Shown: positions 8,043-16,442 of the stretch, piece after piece | Layout: the number at the start of each line of letters is the position of its first letter | Position numbering within the stretch: position 1 is the stretch's first letter | DNA from: Fibrobacteraceae bacterium | GTDB taxonomy: Bacteria > Fibrobacterota > Fibrobacteria > Fibrobacterales > Fibrobacteraceae | Assembly: GCA_017625775.1 (NCBI GenBank) | Contig: JAGAKE010000001.1 | Span: 1 to 64,000, forward strand | Length of the DNA: 64,000 bases | Direction of reading: 5' to 3' | Made by a program: the position numbers and the translations under genes | The notes under the pieces: model-generated | The model's database searches: none | Told to the model about the DNA's origin: nothing | Seen by the model: only the letters and a program-made list of their open reading frames with translations

Positions 8043-8154
8043 TGTCATTGCGAACGCAGTGTAGCGATCTGCTAGCAATGAGATTGCTTCTGTCACTACG
8101 TTCCATCGCGAGTGACAAACAGATTGCTTCACCCTTGCAGGGTTCGCAATGACA
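8043..8154. repeat. REP-like palindromic element
   Basis: TGTCATTGCGAAC (8043-8055) and GTTCGCAATGACA (8142-8154) are perfect inverted repeats. Internal subrepeats resemble AGATTGCTTC and GCGATCTGC. This is the well-known dispersed palindromic type built on GTCATTGCGA / TCGCAATGAC seen in many bacterial genomes. The open frames across 7761-8319 are products of this repeat and have no protein character. Confidence 0.7.
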
Positions 8155-8322
8155 AAGCACGCTTAAACTTAAGTTAAAAAAAACGTCGGCCAAGGAAGGG
8201 GAGGCATGGAGGGGACCGTGCGGCCTTCGCAACTCCGAGTTTGAGTCCTCTCCAAAGAAAAGAATTGTAAAAAAACTATAAGTTATGGCGAATAAAATGA
8301 AGTAATCAATAACAACCAAAAC

Positions 8323-8946
8323 TTATAAAATTTGAATATTTTGAAAAAAACGCAAATAAATAAAAATAATTGTAAAAACAGGAATTAGAAAAACCCAAAA
8401 ATTTTTTAAATATGCACTTCTGTCAACAGAACTCATACTAGAATGATTCAAAAGAGAAAGAATACTATATAGGATAACTAATATTTGCCAGTAATTTAGT
8501 TCTTTGGTAAAAAGAGTAAAAAAAAGAAAATACAATAAAATAGAACCTACGATAGTTGGCGCTGCGGCAATTAAAGAATCTTGAATGGCTCGTAATAAAA
8601 ATGGTCCGCGATTAGAGTAACTTATGTGTCCAAGGCGTTCAGAGTGATTTTCAAAAACGCAAATTTCTTTTAATTTTGCACCTGTTAGTACACAAAAAAG
8701 AGCGTGTGAAAGTTCATGAACAAAAATTCCTGGGAAGGTGAAGTAGTTGCTAAAAAAGATGGCGAACTTTAAACCAAAAATCTTTTTTAAAATAGCAATC
8801 TCAATTTTTTCAAATAAATAAGTCAAAAATCCGAAAAGAATAACTGAAAAAATTAAAAATAAGGTGATTGCAAAAGAAATAACTATAAAATTCCATGGGG
8901 AATCGCCAAGTTGAAGTGTTTTTTCTAAAAGAATTGAAAAATTCAT
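8323..8946 (-). CDS. Integral membrane protein with HELSH motif (M50-like)
   Basis: This 207-residue protein is almost entirely hydrophobic, with about five transmembrane segments. It carries HELSH around residue 74, a match to the zinc-binding HExxH motif, in the context GIFVHELSHALF. This resembles the M50/M50B-like family of membrane metalloproteases or their relatives. A second acidic ligand (NxxPxxxxDG in true site-2 proteases) is not clearly visible; the sequence near residue 165 reads SSVDRSAY instead. It is transcribed divergently from the next gene. The substrate is unknown and it may not be proteolytic. Confidence 0.65.
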   Translation of the reverse strand: MNFSILLEKTLQLGDSPWNFIVISFAITLFLIFSVILFGFLTYLFEKIEIAILKKIFGLKFAIFFSNYFTFPGIFVHELSHALFCVLTGAKLKEICVFENHSERLGHISYSNRGPFLLRAIQDSLIAAAPTIVGSILLYFLFFTLFTKELNYWQILVILYSILSLLNHSSMSSVDRSAYLKNFWVFLIPVFTIIFIYLRFFQNIQIL

Positions 8947-9094
8947 ACAAACTTACCGTTTTAGGAATGAAAAAATAATAGCTATTTATTATGTTGTGCG
9001 TAATTGTCTAAAAAATTATTTCTCGAAAAAAGAACTTTCTTTTTAAAAGTTGTATTATTATTTTAATTTGAAATTTAAAGAGAAGGAGATGATT

Positions 9095-9895
9095 ATGAAA
9101 ACGAAATTTTTTGGAATAACGTTAGCTCTATGTTCGTTTTTTGTTTATGCGCAAACAGCAAATAATTTTATGCAACAATGTGAATCAAAGGCGTCAAAAG
9201 AACCTTGTCTTTGTGTTTATCAAAAATTAGAATTTTCATATAGTGGCAAGGAACTTTTAGTAAAAGATAGCCTATGGCGCTTAGGCGAAATAGATTCTCT
9301 TTATAAAGAAACATTGATTTCCTCAATGAAAGCTTGTGGTATTTTCCCAGAAAAAAATCTAGAACCAGCTGAATGGGTTGCTCTTTTTGCTAGAGCAAAT
9401 GGGGCTTCTAAAAATTCAATTTCACCTATTTCAAAGGGAATGTATTCATCAGAGGAATCTGCAAAATGGCAAAAAATCGCAAGAACCAACAAGTTCAAAA
9501 AAAGTTTTCAATCTGAATGCGTTGATGAATTAGATGATTTTTTTGAAAAGAAAACCGCAGGAAAAATTTGCGCTTGCGCTTATGACCAATTATTAGATGA
9601 TACTTTAATGATTTCACTTGTTCCAAAAGCTGTGGATAAAGAAGGAAAAGCTGATGACTTTGATAAGTGGGGAGCGCCTCTTCTAAAAAATTGTTTGCCT
9701 GAAACTTATACTCAGGAAATGGAAAAAGTTTTTATTAAAGAGTGCAAAGATGACGCCTCAAAACCTTCGTGCAAATGTAGTTATGAATGGGTAAAAGAAA
9801 ATTACACAGTTCATGAATTTATTCAAAAAGAAATGGAAGATGAACCTATTTTTAAGCAAAAACAGAAAGAAACGCTTCTTCGCTGCCAAAAATAG
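9095..9895 (+). CDS. Secreted protein with three cysteine-rich repeats
   Basis: A signal peptide (cleavage after about VYA, residue 15) precedes three copies of a repeat with the pattern C-x(9-17)-C-x-C, at about residues 25-40, 145-170 and 230-250. In each copy C-x-C is followed by a tyrosine and a hydrophobic helix. The spacing suggests disulfide-stabilised helical modules or a metal site. I chose ATG 9095, six bases after AAGGAG (9083-9088), over upstream starts that would spoil the signal peptide. I do not recognise the family. It is flanked by unrelated genes. Confidence 0.65.
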   Translation: MKTKFFGITLALCSFFVYAQTANNFMQQCESKASKEPCLCVYQKLEFSYSGKELLVKDSLWRLGEIDSLYKETLISSMKACGIFPEKNLEPAEWVALFARANGASKNSISPISKGMYSSEESAKWQKIARTNKFKKSFQSECVDELDDFFEKKTAGKICACAYDQLLDDTLMISLVPKAVDKEGKADDFDKWGAPLLKNCLPETYTQEMEKVFIKECKDDASKPSCKCSYEWVKENYTVHEFIQKEMEDEPIFKQKQKETLLRCQK

Positions 9896-9946
9896 GCTAG
9901 AACTTGCATTTAACCTCTGTAAAAAAAAGTTTTTAGTCTAATTTTT

Positions 9947-9975
9947 TTGAAAAAAACAAGATTTTTATATATAAT
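9947..9975 (+). promoter_or_regulatory. Sigma-70-type promoter, probably leaderless
   Basis: TTGAAA (9947-9952), a 17-base spacer and TATAAT (9970-9975) lie just before ATG 9984. The -10 box ends only eight bases upstream of the start codon, so transcription should begin at or within a base or two of the ATG. No Shine-Dalgarno sequence is present. Confidence 0.7.
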
Positions 9976-9983
9976 GATGAATT

Positions 9984-10502
9984 ATGAATAAGAATCTTTA
10001 TCCATGGAATGGAAAAAATCCGAAGTTAGCGGAAAACGTTTATGTGGCTCCGGGAGCTTGTATTATTGGTGATGTAGAAATTGGTGAGCAATCTTCGGTC
10101 TTTTTTAATGCGGTCCTTCGTGGGGATATTGCTTCTATTCGAATAGGGGAAAGAACGAATATTCAAGATAATGCGACCATTCATTTGTCTTCAGATCGAG
10201 GCGTAGTGATTGGCAACGATGTAACGATTGGTCATAACGCGGTTGTTCATGCTTGTACTATAGAAGATGGAGTGACGATTGGTATGGGGGCTATCATTAT
10301 GGATGGCGCTCGTATTCGAAAACATTCTATTGTTGGGGCTGGCTGTGTGGTGACAGCAGAAAAAGATTTTCCTGAAAATTCCTTGATTCTTGGGCTTCCT
10401 GCTCGGTTTGTTAGAGAATTGACATTTGAAGAAATTCAAAACAATTTGAAAAATGCAAAATCTTATGTGGAATTAATTCAAAAGGAAAAGAACAATGTCT
10501 AA
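9984..10502 (+). CDS. Gamma-carbonic-anhydrase-like hexapeptide protein
   Basis: The 172-residue protein is a left-handed beta helix made of hexapeptide repeats. It has the gamma-CA family pattern IGDVEIGEQSSVFFNAVLRGD near the N-terminus and metal-ligand histidines in TIHLS (about 68) and GHNAVVHAC (about 83-91). Relatives (YrdA/PaaY) are trimeric zinc or iron proteins, some with carbonic anhydrase activity and many of unknown substrate. It overlaps the downstream lipid kinase by eight bases, so the two are co-transcribed. A proven catalytic role cannot be read from sequence alone. Confidence 0.85.
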   Translation: MNKNLYPWNGKNPKLAENVYVAPGACIIGDVEIGEQSSVFFNAVLRGDIASIRIGERTNIQDNATIHLSSDRGVVIGNDVTIGHNAVVHACTIEDGVTIGMGAIIMDGARIRKHSIVGAGCVVTAEKDFPENSLILGLPARFVRELTFEEIQNNLKNAKSYVELIQKEKNNV

Positions 10503-11469
10503 GGCACTGAAGTTCTTTTTTCTAATTAATCCAATTAGTGGTGGCGGGCAGGGCAAAAAAATTTTTGAAGTTCTGCCAGAAATTATGCAGTCCATGGGTT
10601 TTTCAGAAAATGAATGGCTTGCTGAATTTACTCAAAAAGAATCTATCAGTGAACAAATCTCAAAAGCTATTTTTAAAACGGAAACTTTGATTGCTGTTGG
10701 TGGTGACGGAACTGTTTCTGCAGTGTTTTCAAATATGATGCATCATCCAGAAAAAGAACAAGTTCGCATAGGTCTAATTCCGCTTGGGACAGGAAACGAT
10801 TTAGCTAGAGTTCTTGGACTTTACAAACCCTATGTAGAAAAAGGTCTGCTTTATTTGCTCAGGCGACTTTTGATGGCTTCTTCTCGTTCTTTTGATATTT
10901 GGCAGGTTAATGGAAAAATGGCTTTGGCTAATTATTTTTCGGCAGGAATTGATGCAAGAATTGCCCATGATTTTAATAAAGATAGAAGTGAAGGAAAAAT
11001 TCGTTCTAATTCAGTAATTTCTAATAAGTTCCATTATGTAAAGCGTTTTTTTGCAGACAGAAATTATTTTTTGAAAAGCGGAAAACTTTTGTGCCATCAA
11101 CAAAATGGAGAAATTGAACAAGTAAATCTTGCAAATTTTCGAACGATAATCATAGGAAATATTCCTAGTTTCGCTTCAGGAACAAATCCATTTTACTGTT
11201 CTAATATGGCTGATGGAATTTTAGAAGTTGTTTGCGCTCCTAATTTATTAGCGTTTCTTGGAGCTATTGCTATTGGTAATATTCCGGTGGTTGGACATAT
11301 TTATAAAAAATATTTTTTGCGTTCTTACAAAGTAACCTCTCTTGAATTAGAAGTTCTCCCTGGTGAATATTTGCAACTTGATGGAGAGGATTTAACAGAA
11401 AGTATTTCTAAAAAAATTCAAATTCAGTATGGCTTTCAAGTTCAAATGCTTGCGTTGGGGGAATCTTGA
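10495..11469 (+). CDS. Diacylglycerol/sphingosine kinase-like lipid kinase
   Basis: This is a 324-residue protein of the DAGK catalytic family, cytoplasmic enzymes that phosphorylate lipid alcohols with ATP. The N-terminal nucleotide loop has NPISGGGQGKK (about 12-22), then VGGDGTVSAV (about 63-72) and PLGTGNDLAR (about 97-106), the three hallmark blocks. A C-terminal beta-sandwich ends near DGEDL (about 298). AAGGAA precedes the start. The gene overlaps lpxD by four bases, suggesting a role in envelope phospholipid turnover (for instance recycling diacylglycerol), but the natural substrate is not known. Confidence 0.88.
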   Translation: MSKALKFFFLINPISGGGQGKKIFEVLPEIMQSMGFSENEWLAEFTQKESISEQISKAIFKTETLIAVGGDGTVSAVFSNMMHHPEKEQVRIGLIPLGTGNDLARVLGLYKPYVEKGLLYLLRRLLMASSRSFDIWQVNGKMALANYFSAGIDARIAHDFNKDRSEGKIRSNSVISNKFHYVKRFFADRNYFLKSGKLLCHQQNGEIEQVNLANFRTIIIGNIPSFASGTNPFYCSNMADGILEVVCAPNLLAFLGAIAIGNIPVVGHIYKKYFLRSYKVTSLELEVLPGEYLQLDGEDLTESISKKIQIQYGFQVQMLALGES

Positions 11470-12428
11470 AACCAGTATTTCTTTCTGAAATTTTATCGTA
11501 CTTTAATTTAACCTGTGATTTTCAAGAAGATTTTTCAGTCTCTGGCGTGAATGTAATTGCGAACGCCTCATCAAATGAAATTTCTTTTTGGAATGAAGCA
11601 GAAGTTTCCTCAAAAGTAAAAGAATCTAAAGCGGGTATTTTATTTGTTCGAAAGGATTTTGTTGGGGATTTTTCAAAAGTAAAATGTTTGCTTTTTGTTG
11701 AAAATCCTTATGCCGCAATGGTTGAGTTTTTGAAAAAATTTTATTTGCCTTTTCTAGAATCGCTTCCAACTTATGTTTCGCCTTTAGCAAGCGTTCATCC
11801 TACAGCTATTATAGAAGGGCAGGTGCTTGATGGAGCAAAAGTTGGGCCTTATTCTATTGTTTCTTCTGGCTCTATTGTAAAAGAAAACGCCGTGCTAGAA
11901 GCTCATGTTACTTTGTATGAAAATGTCGTAATCGGAGAAAATTGCATTTTGCAAGCAGGGGTCGTTATCGGAAGTCGCGGTTTTGGTTTTTACGAAGATT
12001 CTGGCAAACGAAAGGCCGTTCCTCATATAGCAGGAGTTCGTGTAGGGAATAATTGTTCGGTGGGAGCAAATTCTGTAATTGCTGCTGGCTTTCTTTCGCC
12101 AACTATTATTGGAAGCGGCACGCATTTAGATTCTTTTGTTCAAATAGCTCATAATTGCTCGGTCGGAAACTTTGTTTATATGGCCTCTCAATGTGCTTTG
12201 GCAGGTTCAACTATTGTAGAAGATTTTGTGGAAATGGGAGGAGCAGCAAAAGCTTCCGGGCATTTAACGATTGGAAAAGGCGCTCGAGTAGCGGCAAAAG
12301 CCGGAGTGACTAAAGATGTCGCACCAGGAATAATGGTAGGTGGATTTCCTGCTGAAGAAATACAAGCTTGGCGCCGAGGAGTTGCTCTTTTGCGGACGCT
12401 TGTAAAGAAAAGGTCTTCAAATGGTTGA
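11466..12428 (+). CDS. lpxD: UDP-3-O-acylglucosamine N-acyltransferase
   Basis: LpxD adds the N-linked hydroxyacyl chain in the third step of lipid A synthesis. The protein has an N-terminal uridine-binding domain (about 1-100) and a left-handed beta-helix (about 105-300) with repeated hexapeptides. The catalytic His lies in QIAHNCSVG (about residue 226), with GSRGFGFY (about 168-175) as expected for the family. The start is TTG 11466 overlapping the end of the lipid kinase gene, with a purine-rich site just before it. The length of 320 is typical. It is followed directly by lpxC and fabZ. Confidence 0.93.
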   Translation: MKPVFLSEILSYFNLTCDFQEDFSVSGVNVIANASSNEISFWNEAEVSSKVKESKAGILFVRKDFVGDFSKVKCLLFVENPYAAMVEFLKKFYLPFLESLPTYVSPLASVHPTAIIEGQVLDGAKVGPYSIVSSGSIVKENAVLEAHVTLYENVVIGENCILQAGVVIGSRGFGFYEDSGKRKAVPHIAGVRVGNNCSVGANSVIAAGFLSPTIIGSGTHLDSFVQIAHNCSVGNFVYMASQCALAGSTIVEDFVEMGGAAKASGHLTIGKGARVAAKAGVTKDVAPGIMVGGFPAEEIQAWRRGVALLRTLVKKRSSNG

Positions 12429-13272
12429 ATTTAAATCCTGCTCACTTTCTCATAAATCTACATCAGTTCAGGTAGTTCTTCGAAAACCAAGGAATAATGA
12501 ATCTCCTAGTGTTTCTTGGTATGTGGGCAAGTCTTTACTTTTTAGAACATGGAATCCTATAAATTTTTCTTCATTAGAGTGGAGCACCAATCGAACGACC
12601 GTAATTAGAAATCGTGAACTTTCTATTTCAACTCCAGAACATTTAAGTGCGGCTTTACTTTTATGGCATCATCTTTGTGCAGAAGTTTATGTGTCTGAAA
12701 AAACGAGGGAATTGCCTTTGCTAGATGGAAGTGCTAGAAGTTGGATAGAACAGCTGCGCCCGAAATTTTCTTTTGCGACAGAGCTTCTTTTTTATGATGT
12801 TTCAGAATCGTTTGGTTTTGAATTCCCTTATGGATTTTGTGAAGTTACTCCATCAGATACTTTTGAAGTAGAATATTCTCTTGAACAAGAAGGTTATGCG
12901 GATAGTGCTTTTGTTTCTATTTACGCACCGGAAGATATGCTTTCTGTATTGAACGCCAGAACATTTATTTTTGAAAAACAGTACGAACAAGCGAAGGCAA
13001 AAGGAATGCTTTCTGGAGTTTCTGAATCTTCTGGTCTGCTTTTGCAACCACTTGGAAAAACTCATTTAAAAGTCTTGAATGGAGAAAAATTGCGATTCCC
13101 TCAAGAAATAATTTATCATAAAGTGCTAGATTTGGTGGGAGATATAACTCTTTTGGTGCAAGAATTGCCTAAGGTGAAAATTAGAATTCATAATGGCGGT
13201 CATGCTCAACATCATCAAATATTTAAAAGGTTGGTAAAATATGTCCATTCTAGATACCCTTCCAAAATCTGA
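12421..13272 (+). CDS. lpxC: UDP-3-O-acyl-N-acetylglucosamine deacetylase
   Basis: LpxC is the zinc deacetylase committing UDP-GlcNAc acyl derivatives to lipid A. Diagnostic blocks are STPEHLSAA (zinc His), ELPLLDGSA, HKVLDLVGD (zinc His and Asp) and GHAQHH near the C-terminus, where GHxxNH is usual; the Asn is replaced by His here. At 283 residues it is a little shorter than the 300-residue norm. It overlaps lpxD by eight bases and fabZ by about 30. Sequence divergence from proteobacterial LpxC is clear, but all metal ligands appear present. Confidence 0.9.
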   Translation: MVEFKSCSLSHKSTSVQVVLRKPRNNESPSVSWYVGKSLLFRTWNPINFSSLEWSTNRTTVIRNRELSISTPEHLSAALLLWHHLCAEVYVSEKTRELPLLDGSARSWIEQLRPKFSFATELLFYDVSESFGFEFPYGFCEVTPSDTFEVEYSLEQEGYADSAFVSIYAPEDMLSVLNARTFIFEKQYEQAKAKGMLSGVSESSGLLLQPLGKTHLKVLNGEKLRFPQEIIYHKVLDLVGDITLLVQELPKVKIRIHNGGHAQHHQIFKRLVKYVHSRYPSKI

Positions 13273-13723
13273 CAGGCCAGGCGTTCTTCTCGGTGCTGAA
13301 GTCGTTCATGATTTATTACCTCAAAAGGATCCATTTGCTTTTGTGGATGAAGTAAATTCACTTGATGTAGTGGATGGAAAAGATGCTTTAACGGCAACGA
13401 AATATGTGTTAGGAACAGAAGATTACTTCAAAGGCCATTTTCCAACAGAGCCGATTATGCCAGGCGTTCTACAAGTAGAAGCGATGGCTCAGGCCGGTTG
13501 TTTACTAGCCGCTTTAAAATATGAAAAAGAAATTGAAGGAAAGCGCCCAGCATTTATGGGTGTCGATGGTTGTCGCTTTCGTCGCCCAGTGAAACCAGGT
13601 GATGTCTTAACTTTGAAAGTAGTGTTAGAAAAATTTCGCCGCGGAATCATGGTGTTTTCTGGAGAAATTTATTGCGGTGAAGATGCGGTATGTAGCGCCA
13701 CTTTGACGGCGGCTATGGTTTAA
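13241..13723 (+). CDS. fabZ: 3-hydroxyacyl-ACP dehydratase
   Basis: FabZ dehydrates 3-hydroxyacyl-ACP in fatty acid elongation and competes with LpxA/LpxD for the same substrate, which explains its position directly after lpxC. The hot-dog fold signature YFKGHFPTEPIMPGVLQVEA contains the catalytic His and Glu. RFRRPVKPGD is the typical later block. The N-terminus (about 20 residues) is longer than in E. coli FabZ. The gene starts inside the end of lpxC, so translation is coupled. lpxA does not follow and must lie elsewhere. Confidence 0.93.
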   Translation: MSILDTLPKSDRPGVLLGAEVVHDLLPQKDPFAFVDEVNSLDVVDGKDALTATKYVLGTEDYFKGHFPTEPIMPGVLQVEAMAQAGCLLAALKYEKEIEGKRPAFMGVDGCRFRRPVKPGDVLTLKVVLEKFRRGIMVFSGEIYCGEDAVCSATLTAAMV

Positions 13724-13727
13724 TTTT

Positions 13728-14621
13728 ATGCTCCATGTGCTAATTCTTGCGGCTGGGCTTGGAACAAGGTTAAGACCTTTAACCGATTCAATTCCAAAGC
13801 CATTGGTGCCTGTAGTTGATGATTCTATTTTGGCTCATCAGGTGCGTTTTGTTCGTTCTCTAGGTGAATCGATTTTGCATATAAATGCTCATTATTTAGC
13901 TTCACAAATAGAAAAATCAGCGCAAGAACTTGGCTTTTTTAAAGTTTGGCATGAAGAAGAATTATTAGGAACTGGCGGCCCTATTAGGCGTTTAGCTTCA
14001 AATTTAGATGTAGATGAATTGCTTGTTTTGAATGGGGATTGTTACTGTTCAATGGATCTTCTGAGTTTTCTAGAATCAGCAAGAAATTCTTCTTCACCAG
14101 TAGCTTTGCTTGGTCGGGATTTTTCAGCAGTAAATACGCTTTTAATTCGCGATTCCAAATTATGTGGTATTGCGAATCGATTTGCAACTCAAAAGGAAAA
14201 TGCTCGTGCAACTTTTTCAGGGATTTCTTGGTACAGTCGAGAAGCTCTGCGTGAAATTGCAGATTCTGAACGAGATATCAGAGATTTTTGGCAGCGACTT
14301 GTTGAAAAAGGAACGCCTCCTGCCGTATTACCGATGAATGAAAATTCTATTTGGATTGACATGGGAACGCCTGCTGGTTTGTTTTCTGCGGTAAAAGCTA
14401 GGCTCGCTGAACTAGGACAAAAAAATTGGATAGATTCTGAAATAAAATCAAAATATTCTGACATCTCTTTTGGAAATAATGTGGTGGTTCATACAGGCGC
14501 TAAACTTTCTTCAAATATTCAACTAGAAAATGCTTTGATTTTCTCTGGCGCGAACCTAAAAACTTCAGGAATTTATAAAAATTGTATTGTTGGAGAAAAT
14601 TTCTTTTGGAGCCTTGAATGA
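13728..14621 (+). CDS. Sugar-1-phosphate nucleotidyltransferase (MurU-like)
   Basis: The protein begins with the nucleotidyltransferase loop ILAAGLGTRLRPLTDSIPKP and has LLVLNGDCY (metal Asp) near residue 100 and WIDMGTP near residue 210. This architecture matches NTP-transferases such as MurU, which makes UDP-MurNAc from MurNAc-1-phosphate in cell-wall recycling, as well as mannose-1-phosphate guanylyltransferases. A short hexapeptide tail covers about 240-297. The presence of an AmgK-like kinase two genes downstream favours the MurU role; substrate choice cannot be proved from sequence. Confidence 0.78.
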   Translation: MLHVLILAAGLGTRLRPLTDSIPKPLVPVVDDSILAHQVRFVRSLGESILHINAHYLASQIEKSAQELGFFKVWHEEELLGTGGPIRRLASNLDVDELLVLNGDCYCSMDLLSFLESARNSSSPVALLGRDFSAVNTLLIRDSKLCGIANRFATQKENARATFSGISWYSREALREIADSERDIRDFWQRLVEKGTPPAVLPMNENSIWIDMGTPAGLFSAVKARLAELGQKNWIDSEIKSKYSDISFGNNVVVHTGAKLSSNIQLENALIFSGANLKTSGIYKNCIVGENFFWSLE

Positions 14622-15361
14622 ACTCTTTTGTCGTTGTTCTAGTCGAACCAGAACATCCACATAATGTCGGCTTTGTGGCGCGAGCCATGCGTAGCAATGG
14701 CTTGAAAAACCTCAAGATTGTTTACCCAAAAAGAAGTTCTGTGATTTCAGATTCCTACCATACCGCTCATAATTCAGGAGAGGTTTTAGATTCTGCACAA
14801 ATTGTGGGTTCTTTATCGGAAGCTATCAGTGATTGCCATTTTTCGGTAGCATTTAGCCGTCGTGTTTTTAATAGCGTATTACCTCATATAATGTTACCTG
14901 ATTTGCCTTCTTCTTTTCCGTCATTTGGAAATGATTTTAAAACGGCACTTGTTTTTGGTCGCGAATCAAAAGGGCTTTTTGTAGAAGAAGTGAATTTGTG
15001 TGGATTAGTTTGCGAAATTCCTGTAGCTGGTTTGATGAGTTTGAATTTAGCTCAAGCGGTTTCTGTTGTGGCGTATGAATTGTGTCGTTCAGGTTTACTT
15101 TCTAGTAATGGGCGAGCTCATCGTCCTTTGCCTACAGCTGGTGATAGCCTTGCAGAAATTGATCAAATAGAAAAATTCAAGGCTTTTTTGATGGAGCATT
15201 TGGGCGGGCGTTATCGAGATCAAACTTGGATGGAATCATTTGTACATCAATTTTTGCAAAGAGTTCAACCAACTCGAAATGAAATGGGGGCTCTTTTTGG
15301 AGTAGCAAGAAGCCTTTCTGGGCTTTCTGCTCGGCAAGAAAAAACAAATAAAGAAAAGTAA
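14618..15361 (+). CDS. TrmJ-like SPOUT RNA 2'-O-methyltransferase
   Basis: This 247-residue protein belongs to the SpoU/TrmH superfamily. The N-terminal block VVLVEPEHPHNVGFVARAM and the knotted SAM-binding motifs ALVFGRESKGL (about 110) and SLNLAQAVSVVAYEL (about 140) are typical of TrmJ, which methylates position 32 of tRNAs. It overlaps the MurU-like gene by ATGA. The C-terminal extension (about 165-247) is helical, as in TrmJ. Its place between two cell-wall recycling genes looks like simple operon packing. Confidence 0.85.
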   Translation: MNSFVVVLVEPEHPHNVGFVARAMRSNGLKNLKIVYPKRSSVISDSYHTAHNSGEVLDSAQIVGSLSEAISDCHFSVAFSRRVFNSVLPHIMLPDLPSSFPSFGNDFKTALVFGRESKGLFVEEVNLCGLVCEIPVAGLMSLNLAQAVSVVAYELCRSGLLSSNGRAHRPLPTAGDSLAEIDQIEKFKAFLMEHLGGRYRDQTWMESFVHQFLQRVQPTRNEMGALFGVARSLSGLSARQEKTNKEK

Positions 15362-15407
15362 ACGAAAATAAATGTAAACAAGCCGTGTTTTATTTGAAAA
15401 CAGAGTG

Positions 15408-15413
15408 TATATT
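15408..15413 (+). promoter_or_regulatory. -10 box immediately before the AmgK-like start
   Basis: TATATT ends six bases before ATG 15420 and no Shine-Dalgarno sequence is present. This predicts a leaderless transcript for the kinase, independent of the upstream operon. No strong -35 box is visible. Confidence 0.45.
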
Positions 15414-15419
15414 GTGAAT

Positions 15420-16439
15420 ATGTTGCAAACGAGTCAAATTCTTTCCGAAAACGTAAAAAAATACTTGCAGTCTCAAGGTTTTATAGCCGATTCTTCCATA
15501 GAGTCTGCCGGTTCTGCTGGTTCAGGTCGTAAATATTATCGTGTTTTTACGCCAAAAAAATCTTTAATCGTTCAGGTAAATCCTTCTGCAAATGAGGATT
15601 TTCGTAACTACGCAGATATGAGCCGTATTTTACGAGATGCAAAAGTTCCTGTGCCAACTGTTTATTTTCGAGATGATGCTTCTGCTCAACTTGTGATTGA
15701 AGATTTTGGCAAGCGTTCCTTATTCGACGAAGTTTTCCCAATGGAAGGCAGCAAACGCGCCAATGCTTCTATCCTTTACGATATGGTTTTGCAGGTTTTA
15801 ATTGCTATGCAAATAGAATCTGCTTCAGTTTTCAGTTCTTATCCAAATTTAGCTGCTAGAAAATTTGATTATGAATCTTTAAAATGGGAAACAGATTATT
15901 TCACAGAAAATTATCTAAAGAAACATTGTGGGCTTTCTGAAATTCCTGCCTGTGTTTCAGAAGCGTTTGCGACTCTAGCGTGTAATGTTGATCTTCATCC
16001 AAAGGTGTTGATGCATCGGGATTTTCAGTCGCAGAATATTTTAATTGCTGAAAATTCTTCTATTGGTTTCATTGATTTTCAAGGCCTTCGCCGCGGTTCA
16101 CAGTATTATGATTTAGCTTCATTGCTTTTTGACCCTTATGTTATGATGCCAATAGATATGGTTGAAAGTTTCTTTAAAAAATGGGCTAGAGATTTTCCTG
16201 GGAATGCTGGTTATTCAGATGAAGAAATCTGGATTTCATTTTTGGCTGCTGCATTACAGCGTTTAATGCAGGCTCTTGGTGCTTATTGTTTCTTATCTTC
16301 TACCAAGGGGATAGAATCTTTTAGACAATACATTGAGCCTGGTAAAAAGCAATTGCTTAAAGTGTTGCAACTTTATCGAGAATATTCACCTTCTTCTAAA
16401 CGAGATGTAAACGAGTTTCTCTGTTCTCATTTGGAATAA
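15420..16439 (+). CDS. Aminoglycoside-phosphotransferase-fold kinase (AmgK-like)
   Basis: The protein has the APH kinase fold: VLMHRDFQSQNIL (about 195-207) holds the catalytic Brenner motif HxD...N, and FIDFQGLRRG (about 215-224) is the metal-binding motif. In AmgK, which phosphorylates the anomeric carbon of MurNAc/GlcNAc for peptidoglycan recycling, the second motif reads IDFQD, closely like this one. A MurU-like partner lies upstream. The start is uncertain: ATG 15420 is used because a TATATT box ends just before it, while GTG 15414 or 15405 would place the start inside that box. Confidence 0.75.
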   Translation: MLQTSQILSENVKKYLQSQGFIADSSIESAGSAGSGRKYYRVFTPKKSLIVQVNPSANEDFRNYADMSRILRDAKVPVPTVYFRDDASAQLVIEDFGKRSLFDEVFPMEGSKRANASILYDMVLQVLIAMQIESASVFSSYPNLAARKFDYESLKWETDYFTENYLKKHCGLSEIPACVSEAFATLACNVDLHPKVLMHRDFQSQNILIAENSSIGFIDFQGLRRGSQYYDLASLLFDPYVMMPIDMVESFFKKWARDFPGNAGYSDEEIWISFLAAALQRLMQALGAYCFLSSTKGIESFRQYIEPGKKQLLKVLQLYREYSPSSKRDVNEFLCSHLE

Positions 16440-16442
16440 ATT

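Noticed and set aside
7867..8319. Minus-strand open frame of 150 codons
   Set aside because: It runs across palindromic repeats and has low-complexity repeat-derived residues; not a gene.
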